A stretch of DNA of 64,000 nucleotides from CAYWMY01 sp046352935. GTDB taxonomy: Bacteria > Pseudomonadota > Gammaproteobacteria > Steroidobacterales > Steroidobacteraceae. Both the position numbers and the translations under genes were made by a program. Numbering within the stretch: the first letter of the stretch is position 1; every line of letters begins with the position of its first letter. The stretch is from the NCBI GenBank assembly GCA_046352935.1, contig JAXMGR010000001.1:1-64000 (forward strand), given 5' to 3'. The notes under the pieces were generated by a model. It saw only the letters and a list, made by a program, of their open reading frames with translations, did not search any database and had not been told where the DNA came from. Shown piece by piece: positions 37,726-46,143 of the stretch.

Positions 37726-38367
37726 GTGGACGCGGTAGCCCGCTTGCGGATCGAAATCGTCACCGACCTCGTCTGTCCGTGGTGCTGGCTCGGCAAGCGC
37801 CGTCTCGAGCTCGCGCTGGAGCGGCGACCGGACCTCGAAGTCGAGGTGGCCTGGCTTCCGCACGAGCTCAATCCGGACATGCCGGAAGGCGGCATGCCCC
37901 GCGAGGCGTATCTGGCGGCACGCTTTCGGGACCCGGCACAGGTCGTCCTGCGCCAGCGGGAGATCACGCGCCTCGGTGCCGAGATCGGCGTCGATTTCAA
38001 CTTCGAACGCATCACCCGCATGCCGAACACGCGCGCGGCACACGCGCTCCTGCAGCAGGCGCGCGGGCATGGCTGTGCCGACGAACTCGTGGAGACACTG
38101 TTCCGCAGCTACTTCACGCTGGGGCGGGACATCGGCGATCCCGTCGTCCTCGCCGAGGACGCTGCGGCCTGCGGTCTGGAGCCCGCGGCCGTCAGTGCGA
38201 GGCTGAGCGCGCGGAGCGACTACGACCGGGTCGTCGCGCTGGAGCGCATGATCGGCAGCGCGGGCATCGATGCCGTCCCTCACTACGTGTTCGACGGCCG
38301 GTATTCCTGTTCCGGGGCACAGGACGTCGAGACTTTCTGTCGGGCGCTCGATCGGGCGGCCGCGTGA
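37726..38367 (+). CDS. DsbA-fold oxidoreductase (FrnE/HCCA isomerase-like)
   Basis: A 213-aa cytosolic thioredoxin-fold protein. The active-site motif is CPWC in VTDLVCPWCWLGKRRLE, with the cis-proline region GIDAVPHYVFDGRY and the closing SGAQDVETFCRAL. These are the hallmarks of the FrnE/2-hydroxychromene-2-carboxylate isomerase group; with CPWC present, a disulfide oxidoreductase role is likelier than isomerase. The GTG at 37726 is the upstream start; a TTG at 37744 is possible. The stop overlaps the next gene's start (GTGA). Confidence 0.85.
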   Translation: MDAVARLRIEIVTDLVCPWCWLGKRRLELALERRPDLEVEVAWLPHELNPDMPEGGMPREAYLAARFRDPAQVVLRQREITRLGAEIGVDFNFERITRMPNTRAAHALLQQARGHGCADELVETLFRSYFTLGRDIGDPVVLAEDAAACGLEPAAVSARLSARSDYDRVVALERMIGSAGIDAVPHYVFDGRYSCSGAQDVETFCRALDRAAA

Positions 38368-39089
38368 CGGCATTCGATGCACTCGAACTGACGGGGCGTG
38401 CCAGCAGCCACGTCATCGAGGTACCCGAATTCAGCCTGAGCCTGCACCCCGATGCGGCAGCGGCGCTCGAGGCTCTGCGCCGCTCTGCGCGGCGTGCCGG
38501 GCTCGATCCCTGGCCGGTCTCGGGGTTCCGCTCCTTCGGGCGTCAGCTCGTCATCTGGAACGCCAAGTACCGTGGTGAGCGACCGTTGCTCGATCGCCTC
38601 GGACGGCCGCTGCACGGCGCTGACCTGGATGTCGGAGCGCGCGTGACCGCCATTCTGTGCTGGTCCGCGCTGCCCGGAGCGAGCCGGCATCACTGGGGTA
38701 CGGACATCGATCTGATCGATCGCGCCGCGCTCGCCCGGATGTCGGGCCCGGGCCCGCAGCTCGTCGCGGCCGAATACGCGGATGGCGGCCCTTTCGCGGC
38801 GCTCGCGGCCTGGCTGGAGCGGAATGCGCGTCGCTTCGGTTTCTACCGGCCCTATCGTGTGGATCGCGGCGGCGTCGCACCCGAACCGTGGCACTACAGC
38901 TTCGCACCCGCTGCGCGCGAGGCGGAGGCCGGACTCACGCCCGCGCTGCTGACCGCGGCGCTCGAGGATGCCGCCATCGACGGTCGCGACTGGCTGCTCG
39001 GCCGGATCGTCGAGCTGCATCGGCGTTACATTGCGGCTGTCGATCGCCCGCCGCGCATGCGGTCCCGCTGGGTCCGGCGCGGGACGTGA
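38364..39089 (+). CDS. M15-family D-alanyl-D-alanine carboxypeptidase
   Basis: A 241-aa zinc peptidase of the VanY/M15B type that trims peptidoglycan stem peptides. Zinc and catalytic residues are S107-x-H109 ... D116 in SRHHWGTDIDL and E174 with H177 in EPWHYSF. GFRSFGRQLVIWNAKY lies in the substrate domain. No signal peptide is evident, which is unusual for a wall enzyme; export route unknown. The GTG start at 38364 overlaps the TGA of the preceding gene; the frame is open far upstream but only as an antisense frame to the GGDEF-EAL gene. Confidence 0.88.
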   Translation: MTAFDALELTGRASSHVIEVPEFSLSLHPDAAAALEALRRSARRAGLDPWPVSGFRSFGRQLVIWNAKYRGERPLLDRLGRPLHGADLDVGARVTAILCWSALPGASRHHWGTDIDLIDRAALARMSGPGPQLVAAEYADGGPFAALAAWLERNARRFGFYRPYRVDRGGVAPEPWHYSFAPAAREAEAGLTPALLTAALEDAAIDGRDWLLGRIVELHRRYIAAVDRPPRMRSRWVRRGT

Positions 39090-40121
39090 TCAGGTTTCGC
39101 GCGGGGCGGCTTCCACCGGCGCGGATTCCCACACCTGTCGCAGCTGGTCGACCATGAGGAGGCGAACCCGACTCATCGCGTCCGGTTCGACCGTGAAGAG
39201 CGGCGGATTGCGCTTGAGCTGCGGCCACCGTCCCGTGCGGAGCAGGCGGCGTGCATAGGCGACGTTCTGCCGCACGGCCTGCAGATAGGGATTCGCGCCG
39301 CCGAACACGGGCTCCATGTACCGGAAGGCGTGTTCGAATTCACCCTCCAGGCGACCATCCAGCGTGTCGTCGATGAAGCCCGGCGTCTTGCGGAGCAGGT
39401 CGAGCCCTGAACCATACATCGTGGCGACGCCGTCACGGCTCCGGGTGGTCGCGATGCCGCCGAGCACGAACTCGGCATACAGACGGTCGCGGCACTTCTC
39501 CAGATAACACCGATCGGCCATCTGGGCGAGCATGTCCGCCGTGCCGAGCAGGTGGCCGGTCTTCCGGTCGCGCGGATCGGTGACGTCGATCCGGTCGAAC
39601 GGCACTTCGTAGCCCGTGAAGTGGACGATGCGCGTCGCGACGGGGACCCAGTCGCCCATGTCGATGTCGGCGAGGTAGCGCGCGATGAAACGGGCGCTGC
39701 GCGTGACATGTGTGCGTGTGAACACGGCGCCGTTGGCGACACCGGCCTCACTGGTTGCACGGATGTAGCCCGCGTCGTGGAAGTGCGCCACGACCAGGCC
39801 CATCAGCGCACGTTCCGGCCCGAGGCTCGCCGCCGTGTTGCGGTGCGTCGCCTCGTAGCCGCAGATCAGGCGCGCCGTGGCGAGCACGACGTCGAGTGTG
39901 TGCTGCAGGTCGTGATAGACGGTGTCCACCCCGAGGTGCCCGGGATAGCTTCCCCCGAAGAGGCGCTCGAGGTCGTCGGTGGTCCGCTCCAGGCGCTCGG
40001 TGGACTGCCCGGGATAGGCCGTCCGGAAGAGATCGGCGATCGCTTTGCGCACCGCGGCAGGCGAGCTGACCTGCACGGTGTCGGTGACGTCGTAGTCGCT
40101 GCGGCGATTCGGCTGAGGCAC
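39090..40121 (-). CDS. HD-domain protein with class I phosphodiesterase-like motifs
   Basis: A 343-aa soluble protein. The metal site includes H70 and H74 in VYHDLQHTLDVV, H113/H115-D116 in VAHFHDAGY and D196 in LLGTADMLAQMAD. The YHxxxHxxDV plus HFHD plus late Asp order is that of class I cyclic-nucleotide phosphodiesterases rather than of typical bacterial HD-GYP proteins. Usual bacterial annotation would be 'HD domain-containing protein'. Substrate unknown. The start is a GTG with no clear ribosome site and may be off by a few codons. It abuts the convergent M15 gene (0 nt). Confidence 0.7.
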   Translation of the reverse strand: MPQPNRRSDYDVTDTVQVSSPAAVRKAIADLFRTAYPGQSTERLERTTDDLERLFGGSYPGHLGVDTVYHDLQHTLDVVLATARLICGYEATHRNTAASLGPERALMGLVVAHFHDAGYIRATSEAGVANGAVFTRTHVTRSARFIARYLADIDMGDWVPVATRIVHFTGYEVPFDRIDVTDPRDRKTGHLLGTADMLAQMADRCYLEKCRDRLYAEFVLGGIATTRSRDGVATMYGSGLDLLRKTPGFIDDTLDGRLEGEFEHAFRYMEPVFGGANPYLQAVRQNVAYARRLLRTGRWPQLKRNPPLFTVEPDAMSRVRLLMVDQLRQVWESAPVEAAPRET

Positions 40122-40220
40122 GTCGCGCGTGGTCCGGTCCAGATGGTGAGGCAGTGTACGCGTGGCGCGACCGCGCTCGCCAGATGCGGCGACGATTGCG
40201 CGAGGCCCATCACAACGACG

Positions 40221-40991
40221 TCAGCGTATGTCAAACGACGCGACGACGGGGGTGTGATCCGACGGACGTTCCCAGGTGCGCGGCGTGCGATCGACGTGAC
40301 AGCCCGTGCACAGGCCGGCGAGTTCGGCGCTGGCGAGTATCAGGTCGATGCGAAGGCCGTGATTCCGCCGGAAGGCGCCCATCCGGTAGTCCCACCAGCT
40401 GTAGGTGCCGGCCGGCTGATCGAAGCGCCGGAAGACGTCCACCAGGCCGTGCCCCATGAGCATCCGGAGTGCGGCGCGTTCTGCCGCACTGACGTGAACG
40501 GAGCCTTCCCACGCGTCCGGGTCGTGCACGTCGCGGTCCTCCGGCGCGATGTTGTAGTCGCCGAGGACGACGACCCGCGTATGTCGCGCGAGCTGGGCGG
40601 CCACGTAATCACCGAAGCGTGCCAGCCATTCGAGTTTGTAGGCGTACTTGTCCGAGCCCACGGACTGGCCGTTGGGCACGTAGGCGTTGATGACGCGGAC
40701 CCCGCCCACGGTCCCCGCGACGACGCGCCGCTGGGGATCGTCGTAACCGGGGATGCCGATGACGACGTCGCCGATCACCTCACGCGCGAGCAACGCGACA
40801 CCGTTGTAGGTCCTCTGTCCGGCCACTGCGTACCGGAGCCCCAGCGCATCGAGCTCCGCGGCGGGGAACTCGGCGTCGGGCAGCTTGATCTCCTGCAGCG
40901 CGACGATGTCGCAGGCCGCGCTCGCGAGCCACTCGCGCAGCTGCGGCAGCCGCACGCGCAGCGAATTGACGTTCCAGGTCGCGATTCTCAT
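40221..40991 (-). CDS. xthA: Exodeoxyribonuclease III
   Basis: A 256-aa AP endonuclease/3'-exonuclease for base-excision repair. Landmarks are MRIATWNVNSLRVRLPQL, the metal-binding E in LQEIKLPD, the catalytic GDYNIAPEDRDVHDP and the closing PSDHTPVV. The ATG overlaps the stop of the oligopeptidase A gene (ATGA), so the two are translationally coupled. It is followed by 99 nt without a gene before the HD-domain gene. Confidence 0.96.
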   Translation of the reverse strand: MRIATWNVNSLRVRLPQLREWLASAACDIVALQEIKLPDAEFPAAELDALGLRYAVAGQRTYNGVALLAREVIGDVVIGIPGYDDPQRRVVAGTVGGVRVINAYVPNGQSVGSDKYAYKLEWLARFGDYVAAQLARHTRVVVLGDYNIAPEDRDVHDPDAWEGSVHVSAAERAALRMLMGHGLVDVFRRFDQPAGTYSWWDYRMGAFRRNHGLRIDLILASAELAGLCTGCHVDRTPRTWERPSDHTPVVASFDIR

Positions 40992-43033
40992 GACGATGCG
41001 CCGCTCCCCTCAGGACTCCAGTCCGCCAGACCGTCCTGCCGCAGGAGCGCCTCCGCGTCGGGGCGCCTCCCGCGGAAGCGCACGAAGGCCTCCATCGCAT
41101 CCACACTGCCGCCTTCCGCCAGGATGCAGTCGCGGAACCTCGCGGCGACCACGTGGCTGAAGACGCCTTCCTCTTCGAATGCCGAGAACGCGTCGGCCGA
41201 CAGCACCTCGGCCCACTTGTAGCTGTAGTAGCCGGCCGCGTAGCCGCCGGAAAAGACGTGCGTGAATCCGTGCGCGAACCTGTTTCCGGCAGGCGTCCGG
41301 ACGACCGCGACCTCGCTGCGCACCTCGTCGAGGATCTCGCGTATGCGACCGCCACGCCCGGGGTCGTACTCCGCGTGCAGCCGGAAATCGAACAGCGCGA
41401 ACTCGAGCTGGCGCACCGCGTCCAGTCCCGCGAGGAAGGTCCGCGAGCCGAGCAGGCGCTCGAGCATGTCCGGCGGGAGCGGCTGGCCGGTCGCGTGATG
41501 GGCGGAAATCAGCGGCAGCACCTCCGGGCGCCAGGCGTACTGCTCCATGAACTGGCTCGGCAGCTCGACCGCGTCCCACGGCACACCGTTGATGCCCGCG
41601 ATGCTGGGATAGTCCACGTGCGTCAACAGGTGGTGCAGCCCGTGCCCGAATTCGTGGAACAGCGTAATCACGTCGTCGTGCGTGAGCAGCGCGACCGTCG
41701 AGGCGACGGGCGGCGTGAAATTGCAGACGAGGTGGGCGATCGGCGAGGCGACTTCGCCGGACAGACGCTTGCGGACGATCGCTTCTCCCATCCATGCGCC
41801 GCCGCGCTTGCCGCTGCGCGCGAACGGATCGAGATAGAAGCCGCCGAACTCCTCGCCCGCCGTGTTCAGCAGGGCGTAGTAGAGAACGTCCGGGTGCCAG
41901 GTGGTGACGCCCGGCCGTGGTTCGAAACGGATGCCGTAGAGCTGCGACGCCACTTCGAACAGCCCCGCGAGCACCCGCGTCAGCGGGAACCACGGCCGCA
42001 ACGCCTCCTGCGACAGCGAGAAGCGCTGCTGGCGCAGCTTCTCGGAGAAATAGGCCACGTCCCAGGCGTCGAGCCGGCGGCCGGCGAACTCCTCGAGGCC
42101 GGCGAATTCGCGGAGCGCGGCGGGCCGATAGCGTGCCGCGAGGTCGTGCAGGAAGGTCGTCACCTCGCCGGTGGACGTCGCCATGCGGGTCGCGAGCGCC
42201 ATCTCCGCGAAGGACCGGTAGTCCAGCAGGCATGCAAGCTCGTGCCGCAGCGCCAGGATGCGTTCCATGCATTCCGTGTTGTCGAAGCGGCCGGCGTCGG
42301 GGCCCTGGTCGGAGGCGCGCGTCGTCCAGGCCTCGTAGAATCCGCGCCGCAGGTCCCCGTCGTCCGCATGCATGACGATGGCCTGGTAGTTCGGCTGGTC
42401 GAGCGTGAAGAACCAGCCTTCGAGACCACGTTCCCGCGCCGCCGACGCTGCGCGCGCGAGGCTCCACTCAGGTATCCCGGCCAGCTGTCGCCCGTCGGTC
42501 ACGTGGCGCGACCAGGCTTCGGTCGCGTCGAGCACGTTCTCCTCGAACCGGGTGTGCAGCGTCGCGAGCTCGCGCTGCAGCTCCCGGTAGCGCAGCTTGC
42601 GGTCCGGCGTCAGCGTCACTCCGGCCAGCCGGAAATCGCGCAACAGGTTCGAGAGCAGCTTCCGCGCCGCCGGCGGCAGCGAATCCCTCTCCTTCGAGGC
42701 GATGTCGCGGCAGGCCGCGTAGAGGCGTTCGTTCTGGCCGAGTTCAGCGGTCCAGTCGGCGACGGCGATGCGGCAGGTGTTGTACGCCTCACGCATGCCG
42801 GGCAGTTCCAGCACCGAATTGAGGTTCTCGACCGGCGACCAGACGCGCGCCAGCTCGTGGTTCATGGCCTCGAGTGGCTCGATCAGCGCGGCGAAGGTCG
42901 GGGCCGGCCGGTCCAGCAGTGCGGTGACGCGTGCCCGGTGCTCTTCGATCAGGCCGAGCACGGCCGGCTCGACGTGCCGGACCTCGATCTCGCCGTATCG
43001 GGGCAGGCCATCGGCGCGCAGCGGGTTCGTCAT
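40988..43033 (-). CDS. prlC: Oligopeptidase A (M3 zinc metallopeptidase)
   Basis: A 681-aa cytosolic peptidase that degrades short peptides such as cleaved signal peptides. The zinc motif HEFGH lies in LFHEFGHGLHHLL; family blocks include AYYSYKWAEVLSADAF and GKRGGAWMGE. The ATG at 43033 (MTNPLRADGLPRYGEI) has GGAGA about 7 nt upstream and replaces the longer open frame. The stop overlaps the xthA start. Confidence 0.96.
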   Translation of the reverse strand: MTNPLRADGLPRYGEIEVRHVEPAVLGLIEEHRARVTALLDRPAPTFAALIEPLEAMNHELARVWSPVENLNSVLELPGMREAYNTCRIAVADWTAELGQNERLYAACRDIASKERDSLPPAARKLLSNLLRDFRLAGVTLTPDRKLRYRELQRELATLHTRFEENVLDATEAWSRHVTDGRQLAGIPEWSLARAASAARERGLEGWFFTLDQPNYQAIVMHADDGDLRRGFYEAWTTRASDQGPDAGRFDNTECMERILALRHELACLLDYRSFAEMALATRMATSTGEVTTFLHDLAARYRPAALREFAGLEEFAGRRLDAWDVAYFSEKLRQQRFSLSQEALRPWFPLTRVLAGLFEVASQLYGIRFEPRPGVTTWHPDVLYYALLNTAGEEFGGFYLDPFARSGKRGGAWMGEAIVRKRLSGEVASPIAHLVCNFTPPVASTVALLTHDDVITLFHEFGHGLHHLLTHVDYPSIAGINGVPWDAVELPSQFMEQYAWRPEVLPLISAHHATGQPLPPDMLERLLGSRTFLAGLDAVRQLEFALFDFRLHAEYDPGRGGRIREILDEVRSEVAVVRTPAGNRFAHGFTHVFSGGYAAGYYSYKWAEVLSADAFSAFEEEGVFSHVVAARFRDCILAEGGSVDAMEAFVRFRGRRPDAEALLRQDGLADWSPEGSGASS

Positions 43034-43151
43034 CAGGGCATCTCCGGCCGGACCGGTCGAAACGGCTGTCCGGGCAGGCGGCATTCTACGGTGCCCGCCG
43101 TGGCAGAATCCGGGCCCGGGGCCTTCCCGGGAGGCACTTCAGGAGCGCGTG

Positions 43152-44024
43152 GTGGCTTCATTCGTGGATCGTTACTGCCGGGCCCCCGACGGCCTGCGGC
43201 TGCACTACAGGGACTACGACGGGCCGGCAGGCGGCGTGCCGGCGCTGTGCATCCCCGGCCTCACGCGCAATTGCCGGGATTTCGAGGATCTTTCGCCGCG
43301 ACTCGCCCGGTCCCGGCGCGTGCTGGCCGTCGACCTCCGCGGTCGCGGCGGGTCGGACCGGGACCCGGACTGGAGCCACTACCAGCCGGCGGTCTACCTC
43401 GGCGACCTCAAGGCCCTGCTCGAGGATGCCGGCGTGCCGCGGGTCGTCGTGATCGGCACGTCGCTCGGCGGCATCATGGGCATGGTGCTCGCCGCGTATC
43501 TCCCCGGTGCAGTCGCCGGCCTCGTCCTGAACGACATCGGGCCCGAATTGGGCGCCGAGGGTCTGGCGCGGGTCAATGCCTATGCGGGAACGATCCAGCC
43601 CGTGCGGTGCTGGGAGGATGCCGCGGCCCAGGTGCGCGGCGTCATGGCGCACGCCATGCCCGACTTTCCTGATGCCGACTGGATCCGGGTCGCGCGACGC
43701 ATGTATCGCGAGGGTCCCGATGGCACGCTCGTGCCCGACATGGATCCGGGGATCGCCGCTGCGCTGCGATCCGGGCCGAGTGTGGACGCGGCCAGTCTGT
43801 GGAAGCTCTTCGAGGCGGCGCGTCCGCTGCCGGCCGCGGTGCTGCGCGGCGAGATCTCGGATCTGCTGTTGCCGGAGACCGTCCAGCGCATGCGCGACGT
43901 CAAGCGGGATCTGATCAGCGTGGTCGTGCCGCGCCGCGGGCATGTGCCGCTGCTCGACGAACCGGAGTCGCTGGACGCCATCGACCGGGTACTCGCGGCC
44001 GCCGATGCGGTGCAGAGCGCTTGA
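43152..44024 (+). CDS. Alpha/beta hydrolase
   Basis: A 290-aa alpha/beta-fold hydrolase. The nucleophile is S104 in IGTSLGGIMG, the oxyanion HG-like region is CIPGLTRNCRDF, the DLRGRGGSDRD turn follows strand 4, and the catalytic His is in PRRGHVPLLDEPE. Substrate unknown; family members hydrolyse esters, lactones or epoxides. The GTG at 43152 is chosen because AGGAG at 43141-43145 lies 6 nt upstream; a GTG at 43149 is too close. It is divergent from prlC, and the next gene follows after 60 nt. Confidence 0.88.
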   Translation: MASFVDRYCRAPDGLRLHYRDYDGPAGGVPALCIPGLTRNCRDFEDLSPRLARSRRVLAVDLRGRGGSDRDPDWSHYQPAVYLGDLKALLEDAGVPRVVVIGTSLGGIMGMVLAAYLPGAVAGLVLNDIGPELGAEGLARVNAYAGTIQPVRCWEDAAAQVRGVMAHAMPDFPDADWIRVARRMYREGPDGTLVPDMDPGIAAALRSGPSVDAASLWKLFEAARPLPAAVLRGEISDLLLPETVQRMRDVKRDLISVVVPRRGHVPLLDEPESLDAIDRVLAAADAVQSA

Positions 44025-44084
44025 GCGCGATGCCGGAACGACCGAAGATCGGGCTTTGGCTTCCCGAGCTCAGGAGGCGTGCCG

Positions 44085-44594
44085 ATGCCGAGGCCGAGCC
44101 TGCTGGCGATCATCGCGCTGGCCGCGTCCAGCGTGAGCGCGGATGTGCCTCCGACTGGGCTGGAGCGACTGGCATGGCTCAGCGGCTGCTGGGGAACCAG
44201 CGACGCCAACCGCGTGTCCCAGGAACAGTGGATGCGGCCGCTGGGCGGCAACATGATCGGCATGTCGCGCACCGTCGTCGGGGGCATCGCCGTTTCGCAT
44301 GAATTCATGCGGATCGAGGAGGCCGGCGGACAGCTGCGCTTCGTCATCCAGCCGCCGGCGCAGCCCGAAGCCGCCTTCACGCTCGTCGAGATGCTCGAGG
44401 GCGCAGTCGTGTTCGGCAACGGTACGCAGGAATATCCCCAGCGCGTGCGCTATGCGCTGCAGCCCGACGGTTCGCTGCTCGGCCAGGTCGAAGGTGTCGT
44501 CAAGGGCAGGCGCCGCGTCGAGGACTTCCCGTATTCCCGGGTGCCCTGCGACGGTCCGGCAACCCGGTCCGCACATCGCGAGGTCAAACCATGA
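44085..44594 (+). CDS. DUF6265-like exported protein
   Basis: A 169-aa protein with a signal peptide (SLLAIIALAASSVSADV) and a small beta-barrel-like domain with LAWLSGCWGTSD near the start and QEQWMRPLGGNMIGMSRTV, the pattern of the DUF6265 family. Function unknown. AGGAGG at 44072-44077 lies 7 nt before the ATG at 44085, preferred over a GTG at 44079. It overlaps the following gene by 4 nt (ATGA). Confidence 0.75.
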   Translation: MPRPSLLAIIALAASSVSADVPPTGLERLAWLSGCWGTSDANRVSQEQWMRPLGGNMIGMSRTVVGGIAVSHEFMRIEEAGGQLRFVIQPPAQPEAAFTLVEMLEGAVVFGNGTQEYPQRVRYALQPDGSLLGQVEGVVKGRRRVEDFPYSRVPCDGPATRSAHREVKP

Positions 44595-45013
44595 AGGCAT
44601 TTACCGTCGTCGCTCCACTGTTGCTGGCGCTCACGGCAACGATGGCACAGGCGCAGGACGCCACGCCGGCCCCGGCCGACGCGAAGGTCTATTTTATTTC
44701 GCCGAAGGACGGTGCCCGCATCAGGGGGCCGGTGACCGTACGCTTCGGCCTCGAGGGTATGGGGGTTGCGCCCGCCGGTGTCCCGTTCCCCAATTCGGGC
44801 CACCATCACCTGCTCGTCGATGCGGAGCTGCCACCGCCGGATCAGCCGATCCCCGCTGACGAGCACCACATCCATTTCGGGAAGGGCCAGACCGAGACGG
44901 TGCTGAATCTCGTGCCGGGCCGCCACACGCTGCAGCTCGTGCTGGGCGACCACCAGCACCGGATGCACGGACCCCCCGTGGTTTCCGCGAGGATCAGCAT
45001 CACCGTCCGGTGA
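44591..45013 (+). CDS. DUF4399 family exported protein
   Basis: A 140-aa protein: signal peptide (LLLALTATMAQAQ) then one DUF4399 domain, recognised by AKVYFISPKDGARIRGPVTVRFGLEGM, GHHHLLVD, HHIHFGKGQTET and LGDHQHRMHGPPV. The many His residues (GHHH, HHIHF, HQHRMHG) suggest metal binding. Translationally coupled to the DUF6265 gene; the pair recurs with unknown role. Confidence 0.88.
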   Translation: MKAFTVVAPLLLALTATMAQAQDATPAPADAKVYFISPKDGARIRGPVTVRFGLEGMGVAPAGVPFPNSGHHHLLVDAELPPPDQPIPADEHHIHFGKGQTETVLNLVPGRHTLQLVLGDHQHRMHGPPVVSARISITVR

Positions 45014-45098
45014 TACCCTTCGCATCCCGCAACACAACGCGCCGTGCGGGCGCCGGCCGCAGGCCGGCTTGTGCGCGGCGAACGATCAGCAGGTAGAC

Positions 45099-45821
45099 AT
45101 GGGACGCATCTTCGAGACCCGCAAGCACGTGATGTTCGCGCGCTGGAACCGCATGGCGAAGCAGTTCGCGCGCATCGCCAAGGACATCGCGATCGCCGTG
45201 AAGTCGGGCGGCGGCGACCCGGCCTCGAATCCGGCGCTGCGTCGGGTGATCCAGAACGCGCGTGCCGTGAACATGCCGAAGGACAAGGTCGAGGCCGCGA
45301 TCAAGCGCGCGCTCGGCAAGGACGCGACGAACTACACCGAGATCCTCTACGAGGGCTACGCGCCGCACGGCATCGCCGTGATGGTCGACACCGCCACCGA
45401 CAACCCGGTGCGCACCGTCGCGAGCGTGCGCCACCTGTTCACCAAGCACGACGGCAATCTCGCTGCGAACGGCAGCGTCAGTTTCCAGTTCCGCAAGATG
45501 GGTGTGTTCCGGCTGAAGCCCGAAGGCATCGACCAGGATGACCTCGAGCTCTATCTGATCGACCACGGCCTCGAGGAGATGGGCGAGAGCACCGGTGAGA
45601 ACGGCGAGCCGCAGCTCGTCATCCGCTGCGCCTTCGACGACTTCGGCCTGGTGCAGAAGGCGCTGGAGGACCGTGGCATCACACCGTCCTCCGCCGAGGC
45701 CGAGTACGTCGCCACGACACCCATGGAGCTGCCGGAAGAGCAGGCGAAGGAAGTGCTGGAACTGATCGACAGGCTCGAGCAGGACGAGGACGTCCAGAAG
45801 GTCTTCCACAACCTCGCGTGA
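45099..45821 (+). CDS. YebC/PmpR (TACO1) family protein
   Basis: A 240-aa protein of the YebC/TACO1 group, which act as translation factors easing ribosome stalling and/or as DNA-binding regulators. The N-terminus MGRIFETRKHVMFARWNRM differs from E. coli YebC (AGHSKWANI type) and matches the second subgroup of the family; blocks NIPKDKVE-like (NMPKDKVEAAIKRAL) and YEGYAPHGIAVMV are clear. The ATG at 45099 is chosen over 45069 by the family start. A REP-like doublet begins 13 nt after the stop. Confidence 0.9.
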   Translation: MGRIFETRKHVMFARWNRMAKQFARIAKDIAIAVKSGGGDPASNPALRRVIQNARAVNMPKDKVEAAIKRALGKDATNYTEILYEGYAPHGIAVMVDTATDNPVRTVASVRHLFTKHDGNLAANGSVSFQFRKMGVFRLKPEGIDQDDLELYLIDHGLEEMGESTGENGEPQLVIRCAFDDFGLVQKALEDRGITPSSAEAEYVATTPMELPEEQAKEVLELIDRLEQDEDVQKVFHNLA

Positions 45822-45834
45822 AACGGCGGAAATG

Positions 45835-45934
45835 GGAAATGGGGACATTCACCATTTCCATGCAGCCTACATCCGTGCCCGGCCCGCGTGTCCGACTACC
45901 GTCATCTCAGGAAATGGTGAATGTCCCCATTTCC
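45835..45934. repeat. REPIN-like doublet: two inverted copies of a 25-nt palindrome
   Basis: Copy 2 at 45835-45859 and copy 3 at 45910-45934 are exact reverse complements of each other over 25 nt and are separated by 50 nt. Each copy is itself palindromic (8-nt arms GGAAATGG/CCATTTCC). Slightly shifted extra CATTTCC units flank both on the outside. As RNA or single-stranded DNA the doublet would fold into one long hairpin, the form of mobile REP doublets (REPINs). Copy 3 is identical to the copy at 5986-6010. The remaining 45935-46143 holds no gene that I can see. Confidence 0.85.
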
Positions 45935-46143
45935 GCCATTTCCACGTTCAGATCGACTGCACGTACAGCGTGAACGGACAGGCGGACGCGACCGCCTACA
46001 CGAGCGACCGGACTGTCGCCCGGGCCGCGACGCAGGCGATGGTGCAGAGATGCGCAGCGCCACATGACCCGCGGCGAGGCCCGCGATCAGACGGTCGTCC
46101 ACGAACCGCAGACGCGCGGGTCGTTCACCGCGGGTGAAATGCT

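Noticed and set aside
36180..38363. A long upstream extension of the M15 peptidase frame
   Set aside because: It is antisense to the GGDEF-EAL gene and covers the DsbA-fold gene in another frame; the family-length protein starts at 38364.
45822..46143. Possible CRISPR-like repeat after the YebC gene
   Set aside because: Only two inverted palindromic copies with one spacer-sized gap are present; there is no direct-repeat array and no cas gene.
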